Positions 1-7,487 of a stretch of 32,576 nt of DNA are shown here, piece by piece. The notes below the pieces were generated by a model. It did not search any database. It had not been told where the DNA came from and saw nothing but the letters and a program-made list of their open reading frames with translations. The translations under genes were made by a program, and so were the position numbers. Source of the DNA: Polaromonas sp. (GTDB lineage: Bacteria > Pseudomonadota > Gammaproteobacteria > Burkholderiales > Burkholderiaceae_C); contig JAAFJF010000039.1 in NCBI GenBank assembly GCA_013298815.1, positions 1 through 32,576 of the forward strand. The letters run 5' to 3'. How positions within the stretch are numbered: position 1 is the stretch's first letter; every line of letters starts with the position of its first letter.

Positions 1-580
1 CGCGCACCTGCGCCACCGAGCCGGGCGCTGAAGTCAATTCGTCGGAATAGACGGTTTGGATCGAGTCGATCACTGCGATTTGCGGTTGCTCTTTCTCCAG
101 CGTGGCGAGGATTTTTTCAAGGCCAATTTCAGCCATGACCTTGACTTGCGAATTCAGCAGCCCCAAGCGGCGCGAACGCAGCGCAACCTGCGCGCCGCTT
201 TCTTCACCAGTTACATACAAGGTTCTTTGTCCGCTGCGCTGTAACGAGTCCAAAGCCTGCAACAACAAGGTCGATTTACCGATACCAGGGTCGCCGCCTA
301 TCAACACCACGCCGCCTTCGACGATGCCACCACCTAACACACGATCTAACTCGTCGTGACCGGTAGGTGTGCGCTGCATATCGACAGCGTCAATATCACC
401 CAAAGTGGCTACTTCCGCAGTTTTAGCGAGGGACGCAAAGCGATTTTTGGTGGGTTGTGCGCTCTCGGCGACGGACTCGACCAAGGTGTTCCAAGCGTTG
501 CAACTGGGGCATTTGCCCAGCCACTTGGGTGCTGTGCCACCGCACTCGGTACAAACGTAAATTGTTTTTTCTTTAGCCAT
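1..580 (-). CDS. radA: DNA repair protein RadA (Sms), N-terminal part, cut by window edge
   Basis: RadA is a RecA-like ATPase that helps process recombination intermediates and branch migration. About 193 codons are visible, beginning at the ATG at 580-578 and running off the left edge, against roughly 460 residues for a complete RadA. The start is followed by a zinc finger with the pattern CTEC...CPSC, then a Walker A motif GGDPGIGKST, the GEES motif, and the Walker B region IAVIDSIQTVYSDE near the edge. These are diagnostic of the family. The gene is divergent from hpaR, with only 67 bases between the two starts. The KNRFG motif and the Lon-like C-terminal domain lie outside the window. Confidence 0.96.
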   Translation of the reverse strand, partial: MAKEKTIYVCTECGGTAPKWLGKCPSCNAWNTLVESVAESAQPTKNRFASLAKTAEVATLGDIDAVDMQRTPTGHDELDRVLGGGIVEGGVVLIGGDPGIGKSTLLLQALDSLQRSGQRTLYVTGEESGAQVALRSRRLGLLNSQVKVMAEIGLEKILATLEKEQPQIAVIDSIQTVYSDELTSAPGSVAQVR

Positions 581-585
581 GCTAC

Positions 586-614
586 ATGATACTGTATATG
601 CAAACAGCTATCAA
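586..614 (-). promoter_or_regulatory. possible sigma70 promoter of radA
   Basis: Read on the minus strand, TTGATA (614-609) and TATCAT (591-586) are separated by exactly 17 bases, close to the sigma70 consensus. Only five bases lie between the -10 hexamer and the radA ATG, so transcription from this promoter would give a leaderless or nearly leaderless message. This is pattern matching only. Confidence 0.35.
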
Positions 615-628
615 GTTTGGCAAAAATC

Positions 629-644
629 ATTTAATATATTAAAT
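629..644. promoter_or_regulatory. perfect 16-bp palindrome, candidate HpaR operator
   Basis: The sequence ATTTAATATATTAAAT is a perfect inverted repeat centred between 636 and 637, ending three bases before the hpaR ATG at 648. MarR-family regulators such as HpaR bind palindromes of this size and commonly repress their own promoter. The palindrome also contains TATATT, which could serve as a -10 element, so a bound dimer would block transcription of the hpa operon. It lies upstream of the suspected radA -35 element and need not affect radA. The assignment to HpaR is inferred from position and symmetry. Confidence 0.55.
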
Positions 645-647
645 AAT

Positions 648-1103
648 ATGACCGTATCAGCTACTGCCAATAAAACCACGCCCTTTCAGCATCGCAACCT
701 ACCACGCCTGCTGCTGCAAGCGCGCGAAGCGGTCATGGCGCACACGCGGCCGTCACTGCGCGAGCATGCGCTGAGCGACCAGCAATGGCGGGTGCTGCGG
801 GTGCTGGGCGAAAACGGGACGGTAGAAACCGGTCGCGTTGCGCGTGAGGCCTTCATCCTCGGCCCCAGCCTGACGGGGGTACTGAGCCGCATGGAACGCG
901 ATGGCCTGATTACCCGCGTCCGCGACCCCGCCGACCAGCGCCGCACCGTGGTGATGGCCACCGAACGCGGTCTGGCTTTGGTCAACACACTCTCAGCCAC
1001 TATAGAAGCTCATTACCAATGGATGGAGGACGCCTTGGGCAAAGACAAATTGACACAGCTTTATGCACTGCTAGACAGCGTGATTGAACTGGAGCAGACA
1101 TGA
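648..1103 (+). CDS. hpaR: HpaR, MarR-family regulator of homoprotocatechuate degradation
   Basis: HpaR (HpcR) is the MarR-type repressor of the homoprotocatechuate catabolic operon, usually relieved by the aromatic substrate. The 151-residue protein carries the family's start of helix 1 (LLLQAREAVMAHTRP), the winged helix region (LSDQQWRVLRVL, GPSLTGVLSRMERDGLITR) and the wing DPADQRRTVV. The ATG at 648 is preferred over an in-frame ATG at 579, because the longer form would add a 23-residue extension without similarity to HpaR and would overlap the radA start. No Shine-Dalgarno sequence precedes 648, which suggests a leaderless transcript. It overlaps hpaG1 by ATGA and heads the operon. Confidence 0.93.
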   Translation: MTVSATANKTTPFQHRNLPRLLLQAREAVMAHTRPSLREHALSDQQWRVLRVLGENGTVETGRVAREAFILGPSLTGVLSRMERDGLITRVRDPADQRRTVVMATERGLALVNTLSATIEAHYQWMEDALGKDKLTQLYALLDSVIELEQT

Positions 1104-1774
1104 CTATGACGATAGCGACCACAGCGCAGACTTTCATGCCCACGGGCACGGTATATGGCACGCTGCTGAATTTCAAAGCAGAACTGGCGGCACTGCAGCC
1201 GCAAATGAACCAGCCGCCCTACAAAGCGCCACCCCAAGCGCCCGTGTTGCATGTCAAACCCGCCAATACCTGGAGTGCGAATGGTGCGGACATCGTCGTT
1301 CCAACACGAGTACCCGATGTGGAAATAGGTGCAACCATCGCAATGGTGGTGTCTAACGGGTTGAATAGTCCAATTCGCTTTGTTTTGATGAATGATTTTT
1401 CTATTCCTCATAATAGTTTTTTCAGGCCACCAGTGAAGTTCAAATGTTTAGATGGATTTTTGGGCATTGGCTCGCAAACGATTGAAACGGACAGGCCGCA
1501 AGATTTCAAATTAGAAGTTCGCGTGAATGGCGATCTGGTGCAAAGTTTAGATTTTTCGCAACTGGTAAGACCTGCGAGTCAACTGCTTGCTGATGTCTCG
1601 GAGTTCATGACGCTACATGACGGAGATGTGCTGATGATGGGCTGTGACTGCCTCTCCAGCGGTAAGAGACCGCTGGCTAAAGTAGGCGATGTAATCACAA
1701 TCAGCTCTCCCAACCACTCTGCACTGGGCACATTGAGCAACACTTTGGTCGCTTTGATTGAGGAGGCTGCATGA
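1100..1774 (+). CDS. hpaG1: HpaG N-terminal half: HHDD isomerase/OPET decarboxylase subunit, FAH superfamily
   Basis: In enteric bacteria HpaG (HpcE) is one protein of two fused fumarylacetoacetate-hydrolase-like repeats that decarboxylates 5-oxopent-3-ene-1,2,5-tricarboxylate and isomerises the product. Here the N-terminal repeat is a separate 224-residue gene, recognised by NQPPYKAPPQAPVLHVKPANTW, FFRPPVKFKCLDGFLGIG and LLADVSEFMTLHDGDVLMMG. At the position of the metal-binding E-x-E of active FAH repeats this protein has G77-A-T79, so it has lost those ligands; this is also how the N-terminal repeat of E. coli HpaG reads. It is about nine residues shorter than that repeat between VVS and NDFS. 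The ATG at 1100 overlaps the hpaR stop and follows GGAG at 1091; an ATG at 1106 is an alternative. Confidence 0.88.
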   Translation: MTMTIATTAQTFMPTGTVYGTLLNFKAELAALQPQMNQPPYKAPPQAPVLHVKPANTWSANGADIVVPTRVPDVEIGATIAMVVSNGLNSPIRFVLMNDFSIPHNSFFRPPVKFKCLDGFLGIGSQTIETDRPQDFKLEVRVNGDLVQSLDFSQLVRPASQLLADVSEFMTLHDGDVLMMGCDCLSSGKRPLAKVGDVITISSPNHSALGTLSNTLVALIEEAA

Positions 1775-2559
1775 AACACGCAGTTGTTAACTATGAAGGC
1801 GAACGCTACAACGCGGTTGAACAAAATGGACAGCTTTTGTTGACCGATGGCGCATTGGGACAAATCAACCGATTGGTAGATTTTGACGTTGTGCATTGGC
1901 TGCCGCCTTTAAGTACGACCCCACGCCCACGAACCATTCTGGCGCTGGGTTTGAATTATGCTGACCACGCCAAAGAGCTGGAATTCAAAGCGCCTGAAGA
2001 GCCGCTGGTTTTTATCAAAGGCGAAGCTAGTTTGATAGGTCATCGCACTTTGACCTACCGCCCGCTAGACGTTAAATATATGCACTACGAGTGTGAGTTG
2101 GCTGTGGTGATCGGCAAAACCGCCAAGAAAATTAAGCGCGATGACGCCTATGACTTTGTGCAGGGCTACACGGTAGCGAATGATTACGCGATTCGGGATT
2201 ATTTAGAGAACTGGTATCGCCCGAACCTGCGAGTCAAAAACCGCGACACCTGCACCCCGCTGGGGCCGTGGCTGGTGGATGCTACTGACATTTCCAACCC
2301 CATGAATCTCGCTTTGCAAACCACGGTCAATGGCAAAGTCACGCAAAGCGGCAACACGCGGGACATGATTTTTGATGTACCGTTTTTGATCGAATACTTC
2401 AGCAGTTTCATGACCCTGCAACCGGGTGATTTGATTTTGACCGGTACGCCCGATGGGGTGGTGGATTGCCAGCCGGGGGATGTCATCGTCACCGAGATTG
2501 AAGGCGTCGGCGCTTTGATCAACACGATTACAAATACAAAACCCAATGCAGAAAAATAA
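1771..2559 (+). CDS. hpaG2: HpaG C-terminal half: 5-oxopent-3-ene-1,2,5-tricarboxylate decarboxylase / HHDD isomerase
   Basis: This 262-residue protein is the second FAH-superfamily repeat of HpaG, acting after HpaF in the cytoplasmic homoprotocatechuate pathway. It has the complete metal site: E107 and E109 in MHYECELAVVIGK and D138 in ANDYAIRDYLENWYRPNLRVK. The family block FMTLQPGDLILTGTPDGV is also present. Its start at 1771 overlaps the hpaG1 stop by ATGA and is preceded by a strong AGGAGG at 1761-1766, consistent with translational coupling. It probably pairs with HpaG1 in a hetero-oligomer that mimics the fused enteric enzyme; that pairing is inference. Confidence 0.93.
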   Translation: MKHAVVNYEGERYNAVEQNGQLLLTDGALGQINRLVDFDVVHWLPPLSTTPRPRTILALGLNYADHAKELEFKAPEEPLVFIKGEASLIGHRTLTYRPLDVKYMHYECELAVVIGKTAKKIKRDDAYDFVQGYTVANDYAIRDYLENWYRPNLRVKNRDTCTPLGPWLVDATDISNPMNLALQTTVNGKVTQSGNTRDMIFDVPFLIEYFSSFMTLQPGDLILTGTPDGVVDCQPGDVIVTEIEGVGALINTITNTKPNAEK

Positions 2560-2560
2560 C

Positions 2561-4021
2561 ATGCAAATCAACCATCTCATCAACGGCAAATCAATGGCCA
2601 GCGCCAACTACTTCGAAACCATCAACCCCGCCACGCAAGAGGTGCTGGCCGAGGTTGCTTCGGGTGGCGAAGCCGAAGTCAACGCCGCTGTCGCCGCTGC
2701 TAAAGCCGCCTTCCCCGGCTGGGCGGCCACACCGGCACCGCAACGCGCCCGGCTGATGCGCAAACTGGGCGAACTGATAGCGGGGCACGTGCCCGAGATT
2801 GCGCAGTTGGAGACTAATGACTGCGGCCAGACCATCTCGCAAACCGGCAAACAACTGATCCCGCGCGCGGCCGACAACTTCACCTACTTTGCCGAAATGT
2901 GCACCCGCGTCGATGGCCACACCTATCCGACCGAGACGCACCTGAACTACACGCTGTTCCACCCGGTCGGCGTGTGTGCGCTGATCAGCCCGTGGAACGT
3001 GCCCTTCATGACCGCGACCTGGAAAGTCGCGCCGTGCTTAGCATTTGGCAACACCGCCGTGTTAAAAATGAGCGAACTCTCGCCCATGACCGCTGCGCGC
3101 TTGGGCGAGCTGGCGTTGGAAGCGGGCATCCCGGCAGGCGTGCTCAACGTCGTGCATGGCTACGGCAAAGAAGCGGGCGAGCCACTGTGCCGCCACCCCG
3201 ATGTGCGGGCGATTTCATTTACGGGTTCTACGGCAACGGGCAACCGAATTGTGCAATCTGCAGGGCTCAAAAAGTTCAGCATGGAGCTGGGCGGCAAGTC
3301 ACCCTTTGTGATTTTTGCGGATGCAGATTTAGACCGTGCGCTGAATGCAGCGATTTTCATGATCTTCAGCAACAACGGTGAACGTTGCACAGCAGGCAGC
3401 CGCATTTTGGTGCAACAAAGCATTTATGCCGACTTTGCACAAAAGTTTGCCGAACGCGCCAAACGCATTACTGTGGGTGACCCGCTGGATCAGAAAACCA
3501 TCGTTGGCCCTATGATCAGCCAAGCGCATCTGGCGAAGGTACGCAGCTATATTGAACTCGGCCACAAAGAAGGTGCAACTATGTTGTGTGGCGGACTCAA
3601 CACACCTGATTTACCTGACCATGTGAAGCGAGGTAATTTTGTTCTGCCAACGGTATTTGCTGATGTGGACAACCACATGCGGATTGCGCAGGAGGAAATC
3701 TTTGGCCCGGTCGCCTGCCTGATTCCGTTTAAAGACGAAGCCGAGGCTATCAAACTGTCCAATGACATCAGCTACGGCCTGTCCAGCTATGTTTGGACGG
3801 AAAATTTGGGGAAAGCACACCGCGTTGCAGCCGCCATTGAGGCGGGCATGTGCTTTGTGAATAGTCAAAATGTGCGCGATTTGCGCCAACCCTTTGGCGG
3901 GACAAAAGCCAGTGGCACTGGGCGCGAAGGCGGCACCTGGAGCTACGAGGTATTCTTAGAACCTAAAAATGTGGCCGTGTCCTACGGCTCTCATCACATT
4001 CCACACTGGGGGATTTCATGA
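2561..4021 (+). CDS. hpaE: 5-carboxymethyl-2-hydroxymuconate semialdehyde dehydrogenase
   Basis: HpaE oxidises 5-carboxymethyl-2-hydroxymuconate semialdehyde, the ring-cleavage product of HpaD, with NAD. The 486-residue protein is a typical aldehyde dehydrogenase: N146 in SPWNVPF, K169 in VLKMSELSP, E242 in MELGGKSP and the nucleophile C276 in NNGERCTAGSRI are all present. The pattern NVRDLRQPFGGTKASGTGREGG near the C terminus is characteristic of HpaE. The ATG at 2561 gives an N terminus (MQINHLINGK) that lines up with E. coli HpaE; an in-frame ATG at 2546 would add five residues and overlap hpaG2. The stop overlaps the next gene by ATGA. Confidence 0.96.
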   Translation: MQINHLINGKSMASANYFETINPATQEVLAEVASGGEAEVNAAVAAAKAAFPGWAATPAPQRARLMRKLGELIAGHVPEIAQLETNDCGQTISQTGKQLIPRAADNFTYFAEMCTRVDGHTYPTETHLNYTLFHPVGVCALISPWNVPFMTATWKVAPCLAFGNTAVLKMSELSPMTAARLGELALEAGIPAGVLNVVHGYGKEAGEPLCRHPDVRAISFTGSTATGNRIVQSAGLKKFSMELGGKSPFVIFADADLDRALNAAIFMIFSNNGERCTAGSRILVQQSIYADFAQKFAERAKRITVGDPLDQKTIVGPMISQAHLAKVRSYIELGHKEGATMLCGGLNTPDLPDHVKRGNFVLPTVFADVDNHMRIAQEEIFGPVACLIPFKDEAEAIKLSNDISYGLSSYVWTENLGKAHRVAAAIEAGMCFVNSQNVRDLRQPFGGTKASGTGREGGTWSYEVFLEPKNVAVSYGSHHIPHWGIS

Positions 4022-4440
4022 ACAATTTGTCTATTTTCGGTCCATTCTTTGCAATGGCACTCTTGGTTGCCATTGTTGCAGGTTTGACGTTTCGCGAACG
4101 CGTGCGGCAATACAAAGCCATGCGGCTGCATCCGCAAAAAGCGCCTACCCGCAAAGAGTTTGCCGCTGTTATGCAAGAAACCCGCTGCTCTGACAACTTC
4201 CAAAACTTGTTTGAAACACCGGTCATGTTTTATGTGGTTTGTTTGGGTTTGTATGTCTCCCAAACTGTGAGCCTCGCAGCGGTTGTTTTGGCTTGGCTTT
4301 ATGTGCTGACACGCTATGCCCACAGCTGGGTGCATTGCGGCAGTAACAAAGTGATGTGGCGCTTTAGATGCTTTGCTGCTAGCGTCTTCACGCTGATTGC
4401 GTTATGGACCATCTGGGGCTTTGCTCTCTTGACACGATGA
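4018..4440 (+). CDS. MAPEG-family integral membrane protein
   Basis: This 140-residue protein has about four hydrophobic segments: roughly residues 5-23, 68-88, 84-105 (boundary unclear) and 119-138. The segment DNFQNLFETPVMFY resembles the conserved N-x-x-E core of the MAPEG superfamily (membrane-associated eicosanoid and glutathione metabolism), and LYVLTRYAHSWVHCGSNKV is typical of its bacterial members. Some MAPEG proteins are glutathione transferases or peroxidases; bacterial ones mostly have no known role. It overlaps hpaE by ATGA, so it is translated with the hpa operon, although MAPEG proteins are not a standard part of this pathway. A role in protection from reactive aromatic intermediates is possible but unsupported. 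Confidence 0.82.
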   Translation: MNNLSIFGPFFAMALLVAIVAGLTFRERVRQYKAMRLHPQKAPTRKEFAAVMQETRCSDNFQNLFETPVMFYVVCLGLYVSQTVSLAAVVLAWLYVLTRYAHSWVHCGSNKVMWRFRCFAASVFTLIALWTIWGFALLTR

Positions 4441-4479
4441 TATTTGCAAAGTTGAAACAACGTTGATGAGGTATTTGAC

Positions 4480-5346
4480 ATGGGACAATTAGCATTAGCA
4501 GCAAAAATCACCCACGTGCCCAGCATGTACCTGTGTGAGTTTCCTGGACCCAATTTCGGCAAACGTGATGCCGCCATCGCAGGCCACAAAGAAATTGATC
4601 GCCGTTGCCGTGCTTTGGGCGTTGACACCATCTTGGTATTCGACGTGCATTGGCAGGTCAACAGCGAATACCACCTCAACTGTGCACCCAAGTTTGAAGG
4701 CGTTTACACGAGCAACGAGCTGCCGCATTTCATCAAAAACATGCCTTATGCCTACCCGGGCAACCCTGAGTTGGGGCACATGATTGCCGATGTCGCCAAC
4801 GAGATGGGCGTGAAAAGTCGCGCCCATTCAGACACCACACTGGACCTGGAATACGGCACACTCGTGCCCATGCGCTACATGAACAGCGACCAGCATTACA
4901 AGGTGATCTGTGTGAGCGGCTGGTGCGATTGGCATGATTTGGAAGAAAGTCAACGTTTCGGTCTGGCCGTGCGCCGCGCTATTGAAGAAAAGTACGATGG
5001 CACCGTGGCGGTGTTTGCCAGTGGCTCGCTGTCACACCATTTTGCAGACAATGGCAAAGCACCTGAATATGCGTTCAAAGTGTATGACCCCTTTTTGGAG
5101 CAAATTGATCTGCGCGTCGTTGAGCTTTGGGAGCGCGGCGAACATGCGACCGTCATCGACATGCTGCCCATGTACGCCGAGAAGTGCTGGGGAGAGGGTG
5201 ACATGCATGACACGGCCATGTTGTATGGCGTCTTGGGCGGACGCAGCTACAGCGAAAAAGTTGAAGTCATCACGCCCTATTTTGGCTCTAGCGGCACGGG
5301 GCAGATCAATGCGATTTTTCCAGTCGTTCCAATCACACCGCGCTAA
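4480..5346 (+). CDS. hpaD: 3,4-dihydroxyphenylacetate 2,3-dioxygenase (homoprotocatechuate ring cleavage)
   Basis: HpaD is the extradiol dioxygenase that opens the homoprotocatechuate ring between C2 and C3. The 288-residue length and the opening MGQLALAAKITHVPSMY match the class III (LigB-type) enzymes of enteric hpa clusters. Likely Fe(II) ligands are H12 (ITHVPS), H57 (FDVHWQ) and E239 (WGEGDMHD), assigned by analogy with the LigB superfamily. Other family blocks are FEGVYTSNELPHF, LEYGTLVPMRYMN, ASGSLSHHF and SSGTGQINAIFP. The start at 4480 has TGAGG eight bases upstream. A 39-base gap after the MAPEG gene leaves room for an internal promoter, but I do not see a convincing one. Confidence 0.95.
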   Translation: MGQLALAAKITHVPSMYLCEFPGPNFGKRDAAIAGHKEIDRRCRALGVDTILVFDVHWQVNSEYHLNCAPKFEGVYTSNELPHFIKNMPYAYPGNPELGHMIADVANEMGVKSRAHSDTTLDLEYGTLVPMRYMNSDQHYKVICVSGWCDWHDLEESQRFGLAVRRAIEEKYDGTVAVFASGSLSHHFADNGKAPEYAFKVYDPFLEQIDLRVVELWERGEHATVIDMLPMYAEKCWGEGDMHDTAMLYGVLGGRSYSEKVEVITPYFGSSGTGQINAIFPVVPITPR

Positions 5347-5365
5347 TGTGCTTTAAAGGTTTGAC

Positions 5366-5770
5366 ATGCCACATCTCGTGATTCTCTACACCGCCAACCT
5401 AGACAAAGAGACGGAAATGACCGTGCTATGCCGCAGCTTGGCCGATACCATGCTGGACGTAAAGGACGACAGCGGTGCGCAGATCTACCCAACAGGTGGC
5501 ACCCGCGTGCTCGCCTACCCCGCACCGCATTACGCGGTGGCAGATGGCAAGGCGGACTATGCTTTTGTGTACCTCAACCTGCGCATGGGCAAAGGTCGCT
5601 CGGAAGCAACACAACAACGCGCTGGCGACGCTTTACTAGCTTCAACGAAAGCACATTTCCAACCGATTTTCTCGCAACGCCACATCGGCATCACTCTGCA
5701 AATTGACGAAGGCAAAGAAGTGTTTGATGGCAAGCACAGTAACTTGCACCCCTTATTTAGTAAAAGTTAA
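5366..5770 (+). CDS. hpaF: 5-carboxymethyl-2-hydroxymuconate delta-isomerase
   Basis: HpaF (CHMI) isomerises 5-carboxymethyl-2-hydroxymuconate to 5-oxopent-3-ene-1,2,5-tricarboxylate, the substrate of HpaG. It belongs to the tautomerase superfamily, in which the proline exposed after Met removal is the catalytic base; the N terminus here is [12 protein letters not shown], so Pro1 is present. The 134-residue length, Y-x-T-G-G-T-R-V and [13 protein letters not shown] blocks fit the family. The gene follows hpaD by 19 bases and precedes hpaH, in the expected pathway order. Confidence 0.93.
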   Translation: MPHLVILYTANLDKETEMTVLCRSLADTMLDVKDDSGAQIYPTGGTRVLAYPAPHYAVADGKADYAFVYLNLRMGKGRSEATQQRAGDALLASTKAHFQPIFSQRHIGITLQIDEGKEVFDGKHSNLHPLFSKS

Positions 5771-5796
5771 ATCTACAAAGATTGAAAGAAACAACC

Positions 5797-6600
5797 ATGT
5801 TTTCTGAAACACTTATCGCCCAACTTGCCGCTGAATTAAACCAAGCCGAAAAGACCCGCACCCAAGTTGAGCACTTTTCCAAACGCTACCCAGGCATGAC
5901 GATTGAAGACGGCTACGCCATATCCAAAGCGTGGGTAGCGCTCAAAATCAAAGAAGGCCGCGTTGCCAAAGGCCACAAAATCGGTCTGACATCCCGCGCC
6001 ATGCAACAAAGCAGCCAGATCAGCGAGCCAGACTACGGTACGCTACTGGATGATATGTTTTTTCCTGAAGGCAGCGACATCCCCTTCAACCGCTTCATCG
6101 CGCCACGCGTGGAAGTAGAACTGGCTTTTGTCTTGGGCAAACGCCTACAAGGGCCGAATGTCACCATTTTTGACGTACTGGCCGCGACCGATTACGTCGT
6201 GCCCGCCATAGAAATCATCGACGCCCGCATCGAGCAATTCGACCGCCACACGAAAACCCCGCGTAAGGTGTTTGACACCATTTCGGACAACGCCGCCAAT
6301 GCGGGCATCATTTTGGGTGGTCGCCCTATTAAGCCGGATGCTGTTGACCTGCGCTGGGTTAGCGCCTTGCTCTATAAAAACGGTGTGATTGAAGAAAGTG
6401 GTGTCGCCGCTGCCGTATTGAACCACCCCGCAAATGGGGTGGCTTGGTTGGCGAACAAACTCGCGCCTTGGGGCGAGTTTTTGGAAGCTGGTGAAGTGGT
6501 GCTGGGCGGTTCTTTCACCCGACCCACGACTGCTTTACCTGGCGACACCTTCCATGCCGACTATGGCTCATTAGGCGCTATTGCCTTCCGTTTTGTTTAA
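5797..6600 (+). CDS. hpaH: 2-oxo-hept-4-ene-1,7-dioate hydratase
   Basis: HpaH adds water to 2-oxohept-4-ene-1,7-dioate, producing 4-hydroxy-2-oxoheptanedioate. The 267-residue length equals E. coli HpaH when the ATG at 5797 is used; an in-frame TTG at 5782 is less likely. Strongly conserved blocks include [33 protein letters not shown] (the E-x-E metal ligands), [38 protein letters not shown] and [13 protein letters not shown]. It is the last gene of the standard hpa pathway in this operon; the downstream step should be an aldolase. Confidence 0.95.
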   Translation: MFSETLIAQLAAELNQAEKTRTQVEHFSKRYPGMTIEDGYAISKAWVALKIKEGRVAKGHKIGLTSRAMQQSSQISEPDYGTLLDDMFFPEGSDIPFNRFIAPRVEVELAFVLGKRLQGPNVTIFDVLAATDYVVPAIEIIDARIEQFDRHTKTPRKVFDTISDNAANAGIILGGRPIKPDAVDLRWVSALLYKNGVIEESGVAAAVLNHPANGVAWLANKLAPWGEFLEAGEVVLGGSFTRPTTALPGDTFHADYGSLGAIAFRFV

Positions 6601-6624
6601 CACATCAAATTACTGATCTTTACT

Positions 6625-7380
6625 ATGAAACCCTCCATGCACCCTGACGAATGGCAAGCCCGTATTGAGCTGGCTGCTGCGTATCGCGTCTTTAACATGC
6701 TCGGCTGGACCGAGATGATTTACAACCACATCACCCTGCGCCTGCCTGATTCAGTCACTAAGGGACAAAAGCAGTTTCTTATCAACCCGTTTGGCCTGCA
6801 TTACAGTGAAGTGACTTCGAGCAATTTAGTCAAAATCGACATTCAGGGCAAAATTTTGGATGATTCGATTTACCCCGTGAACCCAGCTGGCTTTACCGTC
6901 CATGCTGCGATTCACGACAACTTGCCCGACGCGCACTGCATCATGCATACGCACACCACAGCGGGCGTAGCTGTGGCTTGTTCTGCAGCGGGTTTGGCAC
7001 AAAACAACTTTTATTCCGCCCAACTGCATGACATGGTGGCCTACCATGACTTTGAGGGCATCACCATCCATGCCGACGAAGCGCCTCGTCTATTGAAAAA
7101 CATTGGCAATAAACCAGCGGTCATTTTGCGCAACCATGGTTTGTTGGCTTGGGGGCAAACGCTGCCGCAAACCTTTGTAACGCTGTGGACGCTGCAACGC
7201 GCCTGCGAAATCCAGCTAGCGACGCTGAGCATGGGTGCAGCGATTCCCGTTGCAGAACCCATCGCCGCAAAATGCACCCGCGACTCCCTGCAGTTTGATG
7301 CCAAATTTGGCGCAGGCCGTGATGTTTTTGATGCCATGCGGCGGCTGGTGGACAAGCAGGACGATAGCTACAAACACTAA
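6625..7380 (+). CDS. class II aldolase/adducin-family protein
   Basis: The 251-residue protein belongs to the zinc-dependent aldolase/adducin family (fuculose-phosphate aldolase fold). Metal ligands are visible as H108 and H110 in CIMHTHTTAG and H171 in LRNHGLLAWG; INPFGLHYSEVTSSNLVKID and YPVNPAGFTVHAAIH are further family blocks. It sits 24 bases after hpaH, exactly where the pathway needs an aldolase that splits 4-hydroxy-2-oxoheptanedioate into pyruvate and succinate semialdehyde. The usual enzyme, HpaI, is a TIM-barrel protein unrelated to this one and is not in the window. Replacement of HpaI is a hypothesis; many family members have unknown substrates. Confidence 0.85.
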   Translation: MKPSMHPDEWQARIELAAAYRVFNMLGWTEMIYNHITLRLPDSVTKGQKQFLINPFGLHYSEVTSSNLVKIDIQGKILDDSIYPVNPAGFTVHAAIHDNLPDAHCIMHTHTTAGVAVACSAAGLAQNNFYSAQLHDMVAYHDFEGITIHADEAPRLLKNIGNKPAVILRNHGLLAWGQTLPQTFVTLWTLQRACEIQLATLSMGAAIPVAEPIAAKCTRDSLQFDAKFGAGRDVFDAMRRLVDKQDDSYKH

Positions 7381-7395
7381 ATTTACTATTGATTT

Positions 7396-7426
7396 GATAG
7401 CTACCTAGGCAATAAATACGCCGGCT
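7396..7426 (+). repeat. dispersed 31-bp repeat, copy A (intergenic)
   Basis: Core of a short repeat that starts GATAGCT, continues AGGCAATAAATACG and ends CCGGCT. Four further ungapped copies are present in the window at 15535-15565, 16366-16396, 21539-21569 (minus) and 22999-23029, matching this copy at 23, 22, 23 and 24 of 31 positions. Similarity to the leuS minus-strand copy extends further to GTCAA at about 7435. This copy lies between the aldolase-family and PanE-like genes. Confidence 0.65.
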
Positions 7427-7487
7427 ACATGTCAATTTAAGCACTTAAAATTAATGATATTTAATAACGTTTCTAACTGGAAGAACC

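Noticed and set aside
585-615. A sixth copy of the dispersed repeat, read on the minus strand (TTGATAGCTG...)
   Set aside because: Only the left nine bases match well; beyond them agreement falls to chance, and the TTGATA is explained as a radA -35 element.
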